A stretch of DNA of 64,000 nucleotides from Medicago truncatula (taxonomy: Eukaryota > Streptophyta > Magnoliopsida > Fabales > Fabaceae), in the NCBI RefSeq assembly GCF_003473485.1, contig NC_053048.1:39366755-39430754 (forward strand). The letters are read 5' to 3'. The notes under the pieces were generated by a model that worked only from the letters and a program-made list of their open reading frames with translations, did not search any database and had not been told where the DNA came from. Of the stretch, positions 1 to 9,845 are shown one piece after another. The stretch's first letter is position 1, and each line of letters starts with the position of its first letter. Made by a program: the position numbers and the translations under genes.

Positions 1-28
1 TACAATCTTTAAGGTGTTAGTAACATAC

Positions 29-334
29 CCTTTTGATAGGACAAGCAAAGTACAACCTCCCTTTGTTTCTTTCACTATTAGAGATTTTAACATCACAAAA
101 ACCGTGACCGCAACGACAGTGTATTTGCTTGTTGGAAGACAAAACCGGTGAATGGTTATTGTTGTTGTTAGGACAATACATGGACCAGTGACCTTGTTGT
201 TTACATTTGAAGCATGTATCATTTAGCATACGTTGAACAAGGCTTGGATTTGGAGGGTAAGGAGTGGATTTTTCAGGGGTGGTTGGATGAAACTGAATTG
301 ATTTGTTGATTTGTAGTGGTGATTCACACCCCAT
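29..334 (-). CDS. Zinc-knuckle / GRF zinc-finger protein, first exon (gene runs off the left edge)
   Basis: The ATG is at 334-332 on the minus strand, and the exon runs to a GT donor just below position 29 (AGG before GTATGT), so the rest of the gene lies outside the window. The 102 visible residues hold a CCHC zinc knuckle near residues 41-54 (CFKCKQQGHWSMYC, spacing C-x2-C-x4-H-x4-C). After an Asn-rich linker comes the start of a GRF zinc finger (CRCG near residue 73, then GR-x-YFACP), whose last Cys and aromatic residues would be in the next exon. GRF and CCHC fingers bind single-stranded nucleic acid and are common in plant proteins of unknown role. The combination is clear; the biological function is not. 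Confidence 0.75.
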
Positions 335-382
335 TTTTTCTTCTTCTCTTTTGCGTTTCTGATCGTTTTGTTTTCAACGGTA

Positions 383-418
383 GGAAATGGAAATGGAAAT
401 GGAAATGGAAATGGAGAA
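383..418. repeat. GGAAAT hexamer microsatellite
   Basis: About five and a half head-to-tail copies of GGAAAT lie just upstream of the GRF gene start, probably in its 5' leader or promoter. Purine-rich sequence (GAGGAAGAGG) follows directly. Confidence 0.85.
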
Positions 419-639
419 GAGTGAGGAAGAGGAAGAGGATGGTTTGAGAGAGACGTTGGAATTGATGTGATCATTATTATTTGAGAAATAGTAATAATAA
501 TATGACGTTGAACTTTTGGACTATACAAAGGGACAAAACAACAACGTTTGTGTTCTTGCGCTGTTACCTCGACTTTTGCAATAAGAGTTGAGTTGGAACT
601 CTGTTTCTCTCTTTGATGAGACTTGACAAGAACAGTAGT

Positions 640-2972
640 AGTACTGTATTATGCATCTTTGGTTTGTTCCTGTTTATCTACTACACTACACCTCTAACCA
701 AATTAATAGTTACGTTACTAAAATGACGTGTATATCCTTCCATGTGTGCGACACATATCATTTTAAGATTCGATTTAGAAATTCAATAATATAGTTCTTC
801 TTTTTTTTGAAACATCATATTTCAATAAGTGCCTTGCATAAGAAATGCAAAAGGCTAAGAGGAATACAAATAGAAGTTCTTACTCATGCCTCATTAACAA
901 GTTTTAGTTGTTTCATTTCTTCATAAATTATGTCCACTTCGTTGTATCTATCACATCATGAATGAGAAAAATGTATATATGTGTAATTTGCAACAATTTC
1001 TCGGTCTTTTTTATTGAAAGAACTGTTTCACGGCATTCAAGCCCAAAATCATGTTCTCATTGTCTTTTGCATTCACCAAGTAAATCTCGCCATGAGACAA
1101 CCCAATATTCACTTATGATTTTTGAAGATGCTCGAAGACTTCTTAAAAAAAACTCATTATACTCACATGACTTAAAAACACAACCCAAATGTGGAGCATA
1201 ATAACCCATTTTTTGTATTTTTTATGGCAACTATAGGTCATTATGCCACTTTCCCCATCATCACTCGGTTACATTCTCACATTTCTTCTTGTTAGTCGTT
1301 ATTTGGTTTTGGGCTTTAAGCAACCAAAACACTCAATCATGCATTTGCTATGACAACTATAGGCCATTCTGCCACTTTCCCCAGGCTGCGTTTATGGTGC
1401 ATAAGAAAATCTTTATGCACCCTGCATAAATTCAGAAATGGTTTCTGTGAGTTGTACTCCAAAACCATTAGATGTACTTAATGGTTTTCAGCACTCTGCA
1501 TAAATCTCATCTCAATTATGCCAAAACCATTTTGCTTTGGAAATGGTTTCTGTGAATTATACTCCAAAACCATTTATGTGAATTATCTCATTGTTGAAAT
1601 TTTTGTTGCATTCATGGAGAAGGCTATGCCACTGAGCAAACAGATTACCATTGAAAAGATTTTTAAAATTTTGAAAGTGATCAGTTGTCCTACGAAGGAA
1701 GCCTTTAAAGTTGTCGAAGTGGATTCCAAAGTGAGAAAGAGGAAAAAAAAGATGGAAAAGAGGTAGAGAAAGATGGATTTTAATATCTTTACAAAACACA
1801 AGATTGTGCATTTTGATTGCTTAAAATCCAAAACTAAAAAACAGTCTACAAGAAAAAATTTGAAAAATTTTGTTGGGTGTGAACTAGATATGATAGCAAT
1901 AGTCACCATAAAAAACACACACAAGAAACAAAAGGATATTACACTCCACAGTTAGGTTGGATTTTGGAGTTTTTCGCAAGTAATATTAGGTCTAAAGAGA
2001 AATGTTAGCAACACTTGCTTTTCAACACTCTTTTTAGCACTCATTCTTTTATGGATGAAATCAATGTATGTCTCATTACTTTGTGTGGATTCAATTTTTA
2101 AAGTGTAGGCTCACAATGATTTAAATTAATAAGAGGGTAAATATTAAAGAAGTTGTTCAAAAGAGAATGTTGTTACCATAACTCTAGATCTGAATTATTT
2201 TTGAATGATAATTGTTAGTATGTTCATTATTATTCTAGTATTTCCTTTCCGGTAGATTCAAATCATGAATATTTAACTTTTAATCTTTTAGCTTGTTTGT
2301 AATACAAGATAACAATTTTTTGGTAAATTATTTATTCTTTTTTTTAAACATTTATACCAAAAAGACTAAAATTTTGTTAACAATTATTCTAAGAGTATAT
2401 TATTCAAAAAAAAAAAATAGTATTTTAAGAGCAATGTTTAAAGAATGATGAATAAAAAAAAAATTGTCTTAAAAATACAAATCAAATATATTATATCATA
2501 CCTTAAATCCCTACACTTGGCTCTCTGTTTTGATTGGTTTTTTCTTCTTCTTTTCTCTCTCTTTTTGGGTTGATATGAATTTTTTTTAGAAGGTGCTGCT
2601 AGGTTGAATGAAGGTTTGTGTATAAATTTAGCTTCTCTACATTTTTCTCCTCTCAATTTTTCGGTTCTCTCTTTCTTTGCCTCCCCTTTTCACTGAATTT
2701 TCATACTTCTATTTATACTCAAAGATTAGTGTTAGGTATAAGAAAAATGACAAAATTTTTGTAACAAGACTATGACTACAGAGCAGTGTTGCAGCGTGAA
2801 GTTGTTGGGTTTGGAGCTTAAAATTGTAACCGGAAAAAAGCTATGAGAAATCAAAATTGAGATTATCCTCAACAAGAAAGACATGTTGGTCCGTCACTGA
2901 TGCTCTCTTTCTTATTTTTGGCCTATAGTGAAATTGGATCAAACAAAGGTGTAAAAGGAACGAAGGCTACTT
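640..2972. other. Intergenic, no supported gene
   Basis: AT-rich sequence with only short chance reading frames, none with recognisable motifs. Two loose direct repeats are visible: 'ggccattctgccactttcccca' style segments at about 1233-1260 and 1353-1382, and segments around 1436-1475 and 1539-1575 sharing 'aaatggtttctgtga'. They look like decayed transposon pieces. Confidence 0.5.
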
Positions 2973-2988
2973 AAACTTACGCCACTTT

Positions 2989-3127
2989 TTTTTTTTTGTC
3001 TTAGATGAATTGGTAATTCACTGAAATTAAATTCACATAAAACTGTAAGGTCTCGGGTTCGAACCTGGGTCACGACGTCCGGCCTTGCAATTTCGGTATT
3101 TGTCAGTTGAGTTAGAACTTCTAGACA
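2989..3127 (-). mobile_element. tRNA-derived SINE, minus strand
   Basis: A roughly 139-bp element is flanked by a 16-bp target-site duplication with one mismatch (AAACTTACGCCACTTT at 2973-2988, AAACTTACACCACTTT at 3128-3143). Read on the minus strand it has a box-A-like TAACTCAACTGACAAA, a box B GGTTCGAACCC, and a terminal poly(A) seen on the plus strand as the T run at 2987-2997. These are the hallmarks of a Pol III-transcribed SINE mobilised by LINE machinery. Confidence 0.8.
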
Positions 3128-3403
3128 AAACTTACACCACTTTACCACTGAAAATTTATATCATAACTAATTGATGGAGTTTCACATGGGAAATGTGATT
3201 CCTTTCCCATCATAGAAATCAGAAGAAGATCAAGGAGCTCTTTCATTTTCGTATGGAACCAAAATTGATTGAAACAGTAAACAATTAACAACAAGTATAC
3301 ATGTTAACTTGTCAAAGAACTAAGGTAACCCCAAAATCACTTCAATCATAATTTTCTTCAAAAATGAACTTTCAAAGTTCAATCTTCGTGATACCCAAAT
3401 GTA

Positions 3404-4493
3404 GAGTATTGTTGTTGACACATTGCCATTGGCTGAGAAACACTGGTAATTTACCCAAATGTCCTTCGGCAGTTAACTCCCGAGGAAAACTTCTGCAGTA
3501 AACTGTCGAGGAAAACTGAAAACTTCGGCAGTTAACTGCCGAGGAAACCTCAAACCTGTTTTTTTTTTTTTTTTTAACAAAAACCATAAATTGTCATTAA
3601 TAATATTTATTGATTTTGAATGTTTAAATCATTATTTTGGTACGTTTCAAACAATTGCAATATTATACTTATGTGTATATATCTTAATAAAAATAACATT
3701 TAAATCAGTGTAAAAATTAAGCATTTGAATATTGTTTTGCACATTACTTAAATAAAAATAATAAAAAAAAATCGTTAAAATGATTGTGCACAACGATTTT
3801 TTTTAAGGTATAATATGTTGTTATATTTTCTACATTAAAATAATTGTGCACAAAGATTTTTTTTTATTTAAGTAATTTGCAAAACAATATTCAAATGCTT
3901 AATTTTTACACTTATTGAAATGTTTTTTGAGGACTTAAATGCTCTTTTTATTTATAATGTTTTTTGTTGTTGCATTTTTTGTATTGAATCACCATTTTAA
4001 ATCCATTAATTACCGATGACAAACATTTTTATTTTTTGTTGTTGCGTTTTTCATGTTAATTAATTAAAGTAATAATATCTGAAATATTAGTATAAAGTAA
4101 TAATAGGTTAGTCAAACCTATGAATAATGACAGACATCAATGAAATTAATTACTAATAATTACAAATATAATTATTCTATCATTTGTAACGTTTTTGTTG
4201 TTGCATTTTTTTTATTGAATCATCATTTTAGGTCTATTAACTACCGATTGCAAATATTATTCATCTCTCATATTTCTTCATTTATGGCAACAAAATCATA
4301 TGAATGAAATCATAAAAATAATTATGTATAATTCCTTAAAAGGATTAAAGAATTAAATTTAATTAAGGAAAATTTAGGTGTATTTCCTTATTTAATTTCA
4401 GGTTTAAAATTCCTCGGCAGTTAACTGCCGAGGGACATTTGAGTAATTTACTCGTGTTTCTCAGCCAAACCAAATGTGTCAACAACAATACTC
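3404..4493. mobile_element. 1.1 kb foldback / MULE-like non-autonomous element with long terminal inverted repeats
   Basis: The two ends form an inverted repeat of about 85 bp, both reading GAGTATTGTTGTTGACACAT inward and then GGCTGAGAAACAC and the palindrome GGCAGTTAACTGCC. The left arm carries three variants of that palindrome (3463-3553) and the right arm one (4413-4434). A second internal inverted repeat (about 3708-3757 against 3863-3912) forms a nested hairpin. There is no transposase. The flanks share only ATGTA (3399-3403 and 4498-4502), so the target-site duplication is unclear and family assignment is tentative. Confidence 0.75.
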
Positions 4494-5578
4494 TTGCATG
4501 TATGAGTTCTCAAGTCAGTAAATTTTAGACAGAAAGCTTGAAAATAAATCAAAGGGTCCTAAAAAAATTGGAACTTGAGATAATTAGAGAAAATTGGTGT
4601 GATTCAGGTGTAAATAAGAAAGAAAACAGAAAGGGTTTAGCATTGTTGTTGATTGATCTTTTAATTACATGAAGATTGATTTTGGATTGTACTTTGATTT
4701 TAACTTTATGGGTTTTTTTTAGGAACAACTTGATTAAGATGAGTTATAGTCTCTTGGTGGTAGTGAACAACAGATTTGCATTCTCATGAGGTTGAAGATG
4801 ATGAGGGAAAATATATAGTGTAGGCAGACCATCGTAAAATCTATGCGTCTATTTTAATTTAATGGTACAAAAAACTTTTCCATGGTAGGAAAAGATTAAC
4901 CTTTCCCATGTTTGTTAAAAAAAAAAAGATTAACTTTTTCCATGTGAATATAACATTAACAAAACCAAGTACCAAATTAACATGTAGTTATCATCTAAAA
5001 TATAAATTAAAGTTACAAGACGAAAAATGGGGAACATACACATCACGTTAGAGAAGAGGCACTAAAACATTGTTACATCTTTGAAATTGCAAATGTTAAA
5101 ACGAAATCCTACTCATATTGAGTTGGATCACATCAAGTACACACAGTTCACAATTTTTCCACAACATTCATTCACTCTACGGTTATTGAGTTGTTGTAAG
5201 CAATTAATTTTCCAATGCACATTTAAATTGGGTTAATGTCACACTCATTGCTCGACTAGAGAAATAGTTAGATGAACACAACTCTAAATATATAAAAAAA
5301 AATAAAAATTAGGCACACACAAAAATAATAAAATTTTAAAAAAAATAATTAAGTCACATCATTTAATATTAAGTTTTTTCAAATTTTATTATTCATGTTT
5401 GTGTGCCTAAAAAATTTGATTTAGGTTTATACCTACGTAAACTTTGCACGCTCGACTAAGGAGTTTGATCTTACAACAATCAAATCTTCTATTTACTCCA
5501 TCCACCCATCCAATCTTCCTACCAGATAGCATGGAAAACCATGGTATTTGCCTGATCGAGAATGATGAGTAAAATGAA
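4494..5578. other. Intergenic, no gene seen
   Basis: AT-rich sequence without recognisable coding content, RNA gene or clear repeat. Only chance short frames are present. Confidence 0.5.
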
Positions 5579-5808
5579 GGCTTAATATATGCTTTGGTCC
5601 CTTAACTTATTTTTGAATTTCATTTTGGTCCCTTAACTTTAAACCGTCTCAATTTGGTCCCATAACTTTACCTCCGTTTACCTAAGTAGTCCCTTCTGTT
5701 AGTTTTTTTAACAGAAGGGACTACTTAGGTAAACGGAAGTAAAGTTATGGGACCAAATTGAGACAGTTTAAAGTTAAGAGACCAAAATGAAATTCAAAAA
5801 TAAATGTT
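5579..5808. mobile_element. Palindromic MITE, copy 1 (right end trimmed)
   Basis: An almost perfect foldback: the left arm contains CTTTGGTCCCTTAAC and GTCCCATAACTTTACCTCCG, and the right arm is their reverse complement, meeting around 5700-5715. The outermost 25 or so bases of the right arm, present in copy 2 at 7330-7582, are missing here. It has no coding capacity. Confidence 0.85.
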
Positions 5809-5898
5809 GTAATTTTGAACTTATTTCTGATTTTCTTTTTCCTGTAATTATTAATTAGCTTTGAAATTTTAATATGCTTATGATAAGAATAAATTTTA

Positions 5899-7047
5899 AG
5901 CTAAAGTGCACTTTTCCACCATTAATTTTCAAAAATTTGCAATTTTGACCCCCTAAGTACAAAAATTACAATTTTGATCCCCTAAGATTTAGCTCCTTTG
6001 CAACTTTGATCCTTTTTGCCAATTTTGACTGGTCAATGCATACGTGGCATGCCACGTGTGTAATTAATGAATTAAAAAAATAAAAAAATCCATATAATCA
6101 TTTTTTAAATTAAATAAATTAAAAATGTAATTAAAAAATTAAAAAAATCAGGAAAAAAAAATAAAATTAAAATCCCTCAATTTTTTATTTCTTCTTCTTC
6201 TTCATCTCTTCCTCTCAAAATACCCACCGTCACTCTCCGACCACCACCGCCGGTGACACCTCCTTCTTATTCAACAATGCCTCCACCGCAAACGTCATCC
6301 TCCGTCTCCTCCCCGACACCATCACCCCGCTGGAATCTCCCTCCTCCATCTCCGTCGACTCCGCGCCAATCTCTGATCTCCATGTCTACCTCCACACTCT
6401 GAAATGAAATTAATGTTCCTGTAATTAGACAAGTTATAAGAGTGATATTGTTAGAACCCAAACATGTCCAAACTATAGACAGTAAACTCCTGCCACTGCA
6501 ATAATCTGCCCATGGATCTTGAATTGTTGAGGCGTTATCATGATTTATTTTTATTAACAAGCACAGATTCTTTTCAACTTGGATATATAAGATGTCAACC
6601 ACCGACGAAGAGAGCCTTAAAAAGCTGTATCAAGACAAAATAAAGTCCATAAAGAAAACAACCACTAGAAATGAGGGTACAGTTTTTTTTGTCCCTGAAT
6701 TCATTCTACCAAACTTGAGGAATGTGACTGATCTCAACAAATCCAGCGAGAAAAGAAGCCCAAGGATTTTTAATGTATTTTTAATTTTTTTTTTCCTGAT
6801 TCTTTTAATTTTTTAATTTCATTTTTCATTTATTTAATTTAAAAAATGATTATATTGTTTTTTTTTATTTTTTAATTCATTAATTACACACGTGGCATGC
6901 CACGTAGGCATTGACCGGTCAAAATTGACAAAAAGGATCAAAGTTGCAAAGGGGCTAAAGCTTAGGGGGCCAAAATTGTAGTTTTTGTACTTAAGGGGTC
7001 AAAATTGCAAGTTTTTGAAAGTTAAGGGGGAAAATTGCACTTTAGCC
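5899..7047. mobile_element. Pack-MULE-like element with captured gene fragments
   Basis: Terminal inverted repeats of about 160 bp (left end AGCTAAAGTGCACTTTTCC, right end inverted GGCTAAAGTGCAATTTTCC) are bounded by a perfect 9-bp direct repeat, TAAATTTTA (5890-5898 and 7048-7056). Nine bases is the Mutator-type target duplication. The TIRs include the palindrome ACGTGGCATGCCACGT. The inside, 6200-6830, is GC-richer and gene-like but codes for no transposase, so the element is non-autonomous and moves in trans. Confidence 0.85.
6245..6402 (+). pseudogene. Captured BTB/POZ-like gene fragment inside the Pack-MULE
   Basis: A C-rich stretch of coding character reads NNASTANVILRLLPD and then APISDLHVYLHTL before a stop near 6402. 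That resembles the start of a plant BTB/POZ domain ('ADVILRL...DLQVYLHS'). The fragment ends abruptly where AT-rich sequence begins. A second gene-like piece follows (GNEINVPVIRQVIRVILLEP, about 6400-6475, then a 74-codon frame at 6592-6816) that I do not recognise. The BTB assignment rests on a short match and is an inference. Confidence 0.4.
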
Positions 7048-7329
7048 TAAATTTTAATATACTGGTGATAAGATATCACTTCTGCTTCAGAATCTGCATG
7101 TGCATATAATATAATCTATGAAACACTAACATAGACACAAAATATTGATGCGGATAAATATTGATGCGGATACATATCAACACGATTAATAACTCGAGAA
7201 AAAAATTAATTTATTGAATAGAAACATATGTTTTGATTTGTTGGAAACTGAACAACCTTTCAATCTAAAGTGTTATATGTTACATAGTATATAACATATC
7301 ATTTGCTTCTTAATTATTATATAAAAAAA

Positions 7330-7582
7330 GGCTTAATACATGCTTTGGTCCCTTAACTTATTTTTGAATTTCATTTTGATCCCTTAACTTTAAACCGTCT
7401 CAATTTGGTCCCATAACTTTGCCTCTGTTTACCTAAGTGGTCCCTTATGTTAGTTTTTTTAACAGAAGGGACCACTTAGGTAAACAGAGGCAAAGTTATG
7501 GGACCAAATTGAGACGGTTTAAAGTTAAGGGACCAAAATGAAATTCAAAAATAAGTCAAGGGACCAAAACATGTATTAAACC
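7330..7582. mobile_element. Palindromic MITE, copy 2 (full length)
   Basis: Same family as the element at 5579-5808 but with both ends: it starts GGCTTAATACATGCTTTGGT and ends with its inverse. The whole 253 bp folds into one long hairpin with a short loop near 7450-7462. Confidence 0.85.
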
Positions 7583-8570
7583 GTAAAATGAACAATAAAA
7601 ACAAATTTATTCACTTTAGTATTTTGTTGAAGTAATAAATTTGTCTCTTCACTTAATTTATTTGTAGTTTTTTTAGGCATCGGCCATGTTGCAATCCAAA
7701 ATAAAAAACTTACACGGATCCCGCCAAATTATTCTCATTTTAATAAAACAAATTAGCAAGTTCACCTTATCACTAACCACACAATTAGGCCCAAGTTGTT
7801 AATGACTCCCCTTATAACGAATTATTCAGAAGATTTCGAGTTTGATTCCTTATTATAGCAATTATTAATCAGATTTTATTTACTTCTCATCCGAACTTTG
7901 GATTATTATGTCCCTATGCCCTTGAAACTAAGGGTCAACAAAAAAAAATTCACCTAATCACTCAACTGTTTTATTCTAATTACCATCGGAACTTAAAAAA
8001 GTTTATGTTTAGAGAAGCATTTGAAAAAGTTGGTTTAATTATTTTGTTCCACTCTTATTCTTTTAAAAAAATTTCATTTTCACTTTTGGTTTTTCCTTTT
8101 AAGTAGTAAATTCATATGTATAATTCATATTTTTGAATAAAAATTTGTAAAAAAGTTTATAATACTATACGAACCTCTCGCAAATAATATTAGAATTTTT
8201 AACAAAACATAAATTAAATATGAATTTTTATATTTTTGGCGGTTAAGTATTCATATTTAATTCATGTTTTGTTAAAAAAATATATTTTTTTAAGAGATTT
8301 TTACAATATATTACACATTTCATTAAAAAATATATGAATTGGCTTAAAAACAAGAACAAAAAATAGTAATTGAAAATTTTATATGGACTAAAAGTCGAAA
8401 GAAAATTTTAAAGAAACTAAAATAAAAATTTGTAAATTTACATAGACAAAAAAAAACATATTTAATCCATTCTTAAAAAAAAAAAAATTAATCCAAAAAT
8501 CTATTTCATTTAATATGATAGATATTTTCCAATTAAACAAAGCTTTTAGAACGTAACTTTTTCACCTCTC
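7583..8570. other. Intergenic region upstream of HISN2
   Basis: AT-rich with no coding sequence. Two inverted segments (about 8190-8230 and 8235-8275, 'acaaaacataaattaaatatgaa' type) suggest a small decayed foldback. The HISN2 promoter must lie at the right end, but no clear TATA box was identified. Confidence 0.45.
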
Positions 8571-8574
8571 TTTC

Positions 8575-8691
8575 TACATCTTCACTCTCTAACCCAACTC
8601 AACTCTTCTTCCTCACAACCCCATTTCACATCTTCAATCCCAAATCAAACCAACACCACACCTATCCCTTCATCGCTGCTATTCATTCAGG
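8575..8691 (+). other. HISN2: Probable 5' UTR exon of HISN2
   Basis: A CT-rich leader (ACCTCTCTTTCTACATCTTC type) ends at ATTCAG followed by the donor GTATGTATAA. The next acceptor, TTTACAG at 9801-9807, opens the exon that carries the start codon. The transcription start is not determined from sequence. Confidence 0.55.
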
Positions 8692-9032
8692 TATGTATAA
8701 ATCTCATCACTATTCATTTACTAACTGATTGCATGACTTCCTTTTGTTTTCAAATTTGCGTTTTGACCATATTTTATGACTTGCACGCCATATATTTGAT
8801 GAAATTATTCAACGGCTACTGTTGATTTTTTATTTCTATTTTTTTTCTAATTAAGTTGGGATTGGAATGCTGAAATGTCATTAAGCTGGATTCTTCTTGG
8901 TTTTGTGTTTTAGAAAATATAATTGTCTTATATTTATTAATCATCTTTGTTCAAAGTTTATGCATTTTGTTGAGTACAACTATTGTCAGGAATAAAAAAT
9001 GAACAGTTGGCATGGTTTTTTAGTTTATATCA

Positions 9033-9190
9033 ATGTTGTAATTGCGGATCGCAGAAAATAGCGGTTTAGTCAAATTCCGCTACACAACAGTGCTATAGCG
9101 CCACCATAGCCGGTACTTCACAATATTTTGTACTAAATAGCGTATCGCTGGAACTATAGCTCTATCTATATCGCCATTATTTAACAACAT
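9033..9190. mobile_element. Small MITE in HISN2 intron 1
   Basis: About 160 bp with inverted ends (CAATGTTGTAA and TTAACAACATTGG) and GC-richer inside than the surrounding intron, with repeated 'tatagcg' words. This matches a common legume MITE style; exact borders are uncertain. Confidence 0.55.
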
Positions 9191-9845
9191 TGGTTTATAT
9201 AAGGCATTCTTATTGGTTTGACGAAAAGATTAAGACAAATGCCTCCTCAACATTATTGAAAGAGTTGACTAGAATTCACTATATTGTATGCGACTTCACT
9301 GCTGAAATTCTGTTATTAAAACCATAACGAAAGCAATTTTTGTCGGCATCATACTGTTTGGAGACCCACAGTGTTAGTTAGTTATGGTTAGAGAGATAGG
9401 AATAAGAAGATATAAATAATAGGAATGAAAGTGCAGCAAGGGAAACTGGACATTAAAATGAAATTCATATGCTTTCCCTTAGGTCAAAGAGCTTTGGTCA
9501 TAGAATGTGGATAGCTTGCAGCACAATCTCATTATTAGATGTTGGAATGAATATATTCATAATATTTTTATTGAAAAAAAATTACTTGTTAATAAAGGTT
9601 GATTGACCCATAGAGTGGGGTAGGCAATCACATTTAAAATGTTTTTTTTTATAACTTAAGGCACATGGGCCAGCCTTAATGAACACCGTTTATTGACCTT
9701 TTGTCCCTGTGAACTTTTTTACCATATGGGCTACGGTCAAGAAGGGTGGGTCAGCTCATATTGAGGTTCTATAAGTTGATTCTTATCAAACCATTGTTTC
9801 TTTACAGTTGCAAAGTCAAGTGGGTCTAAGAGGCGTTTCAATTCA

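Noticed and set aside
962-1201. Open frame of 79 codons on the plus strand
   Set aside because: No motif, no splice context and ordinary AT-rich base composition; chance frame.
1518-1955. Overlapping open frames on both strands
   Set aside because: Lys-rich low-complexity products without family features, and competing frames on the opposite strand. Not supportable as a gene.
3050-3070. GGTTCGAACC and, at 16053, another tRNA T-arm-like sequence, as possible tRNA genes
   Set aside because: No acceptor or anticodon stem can be folded, and both lie in SINEs with target-site duplications; they are box B promoters.
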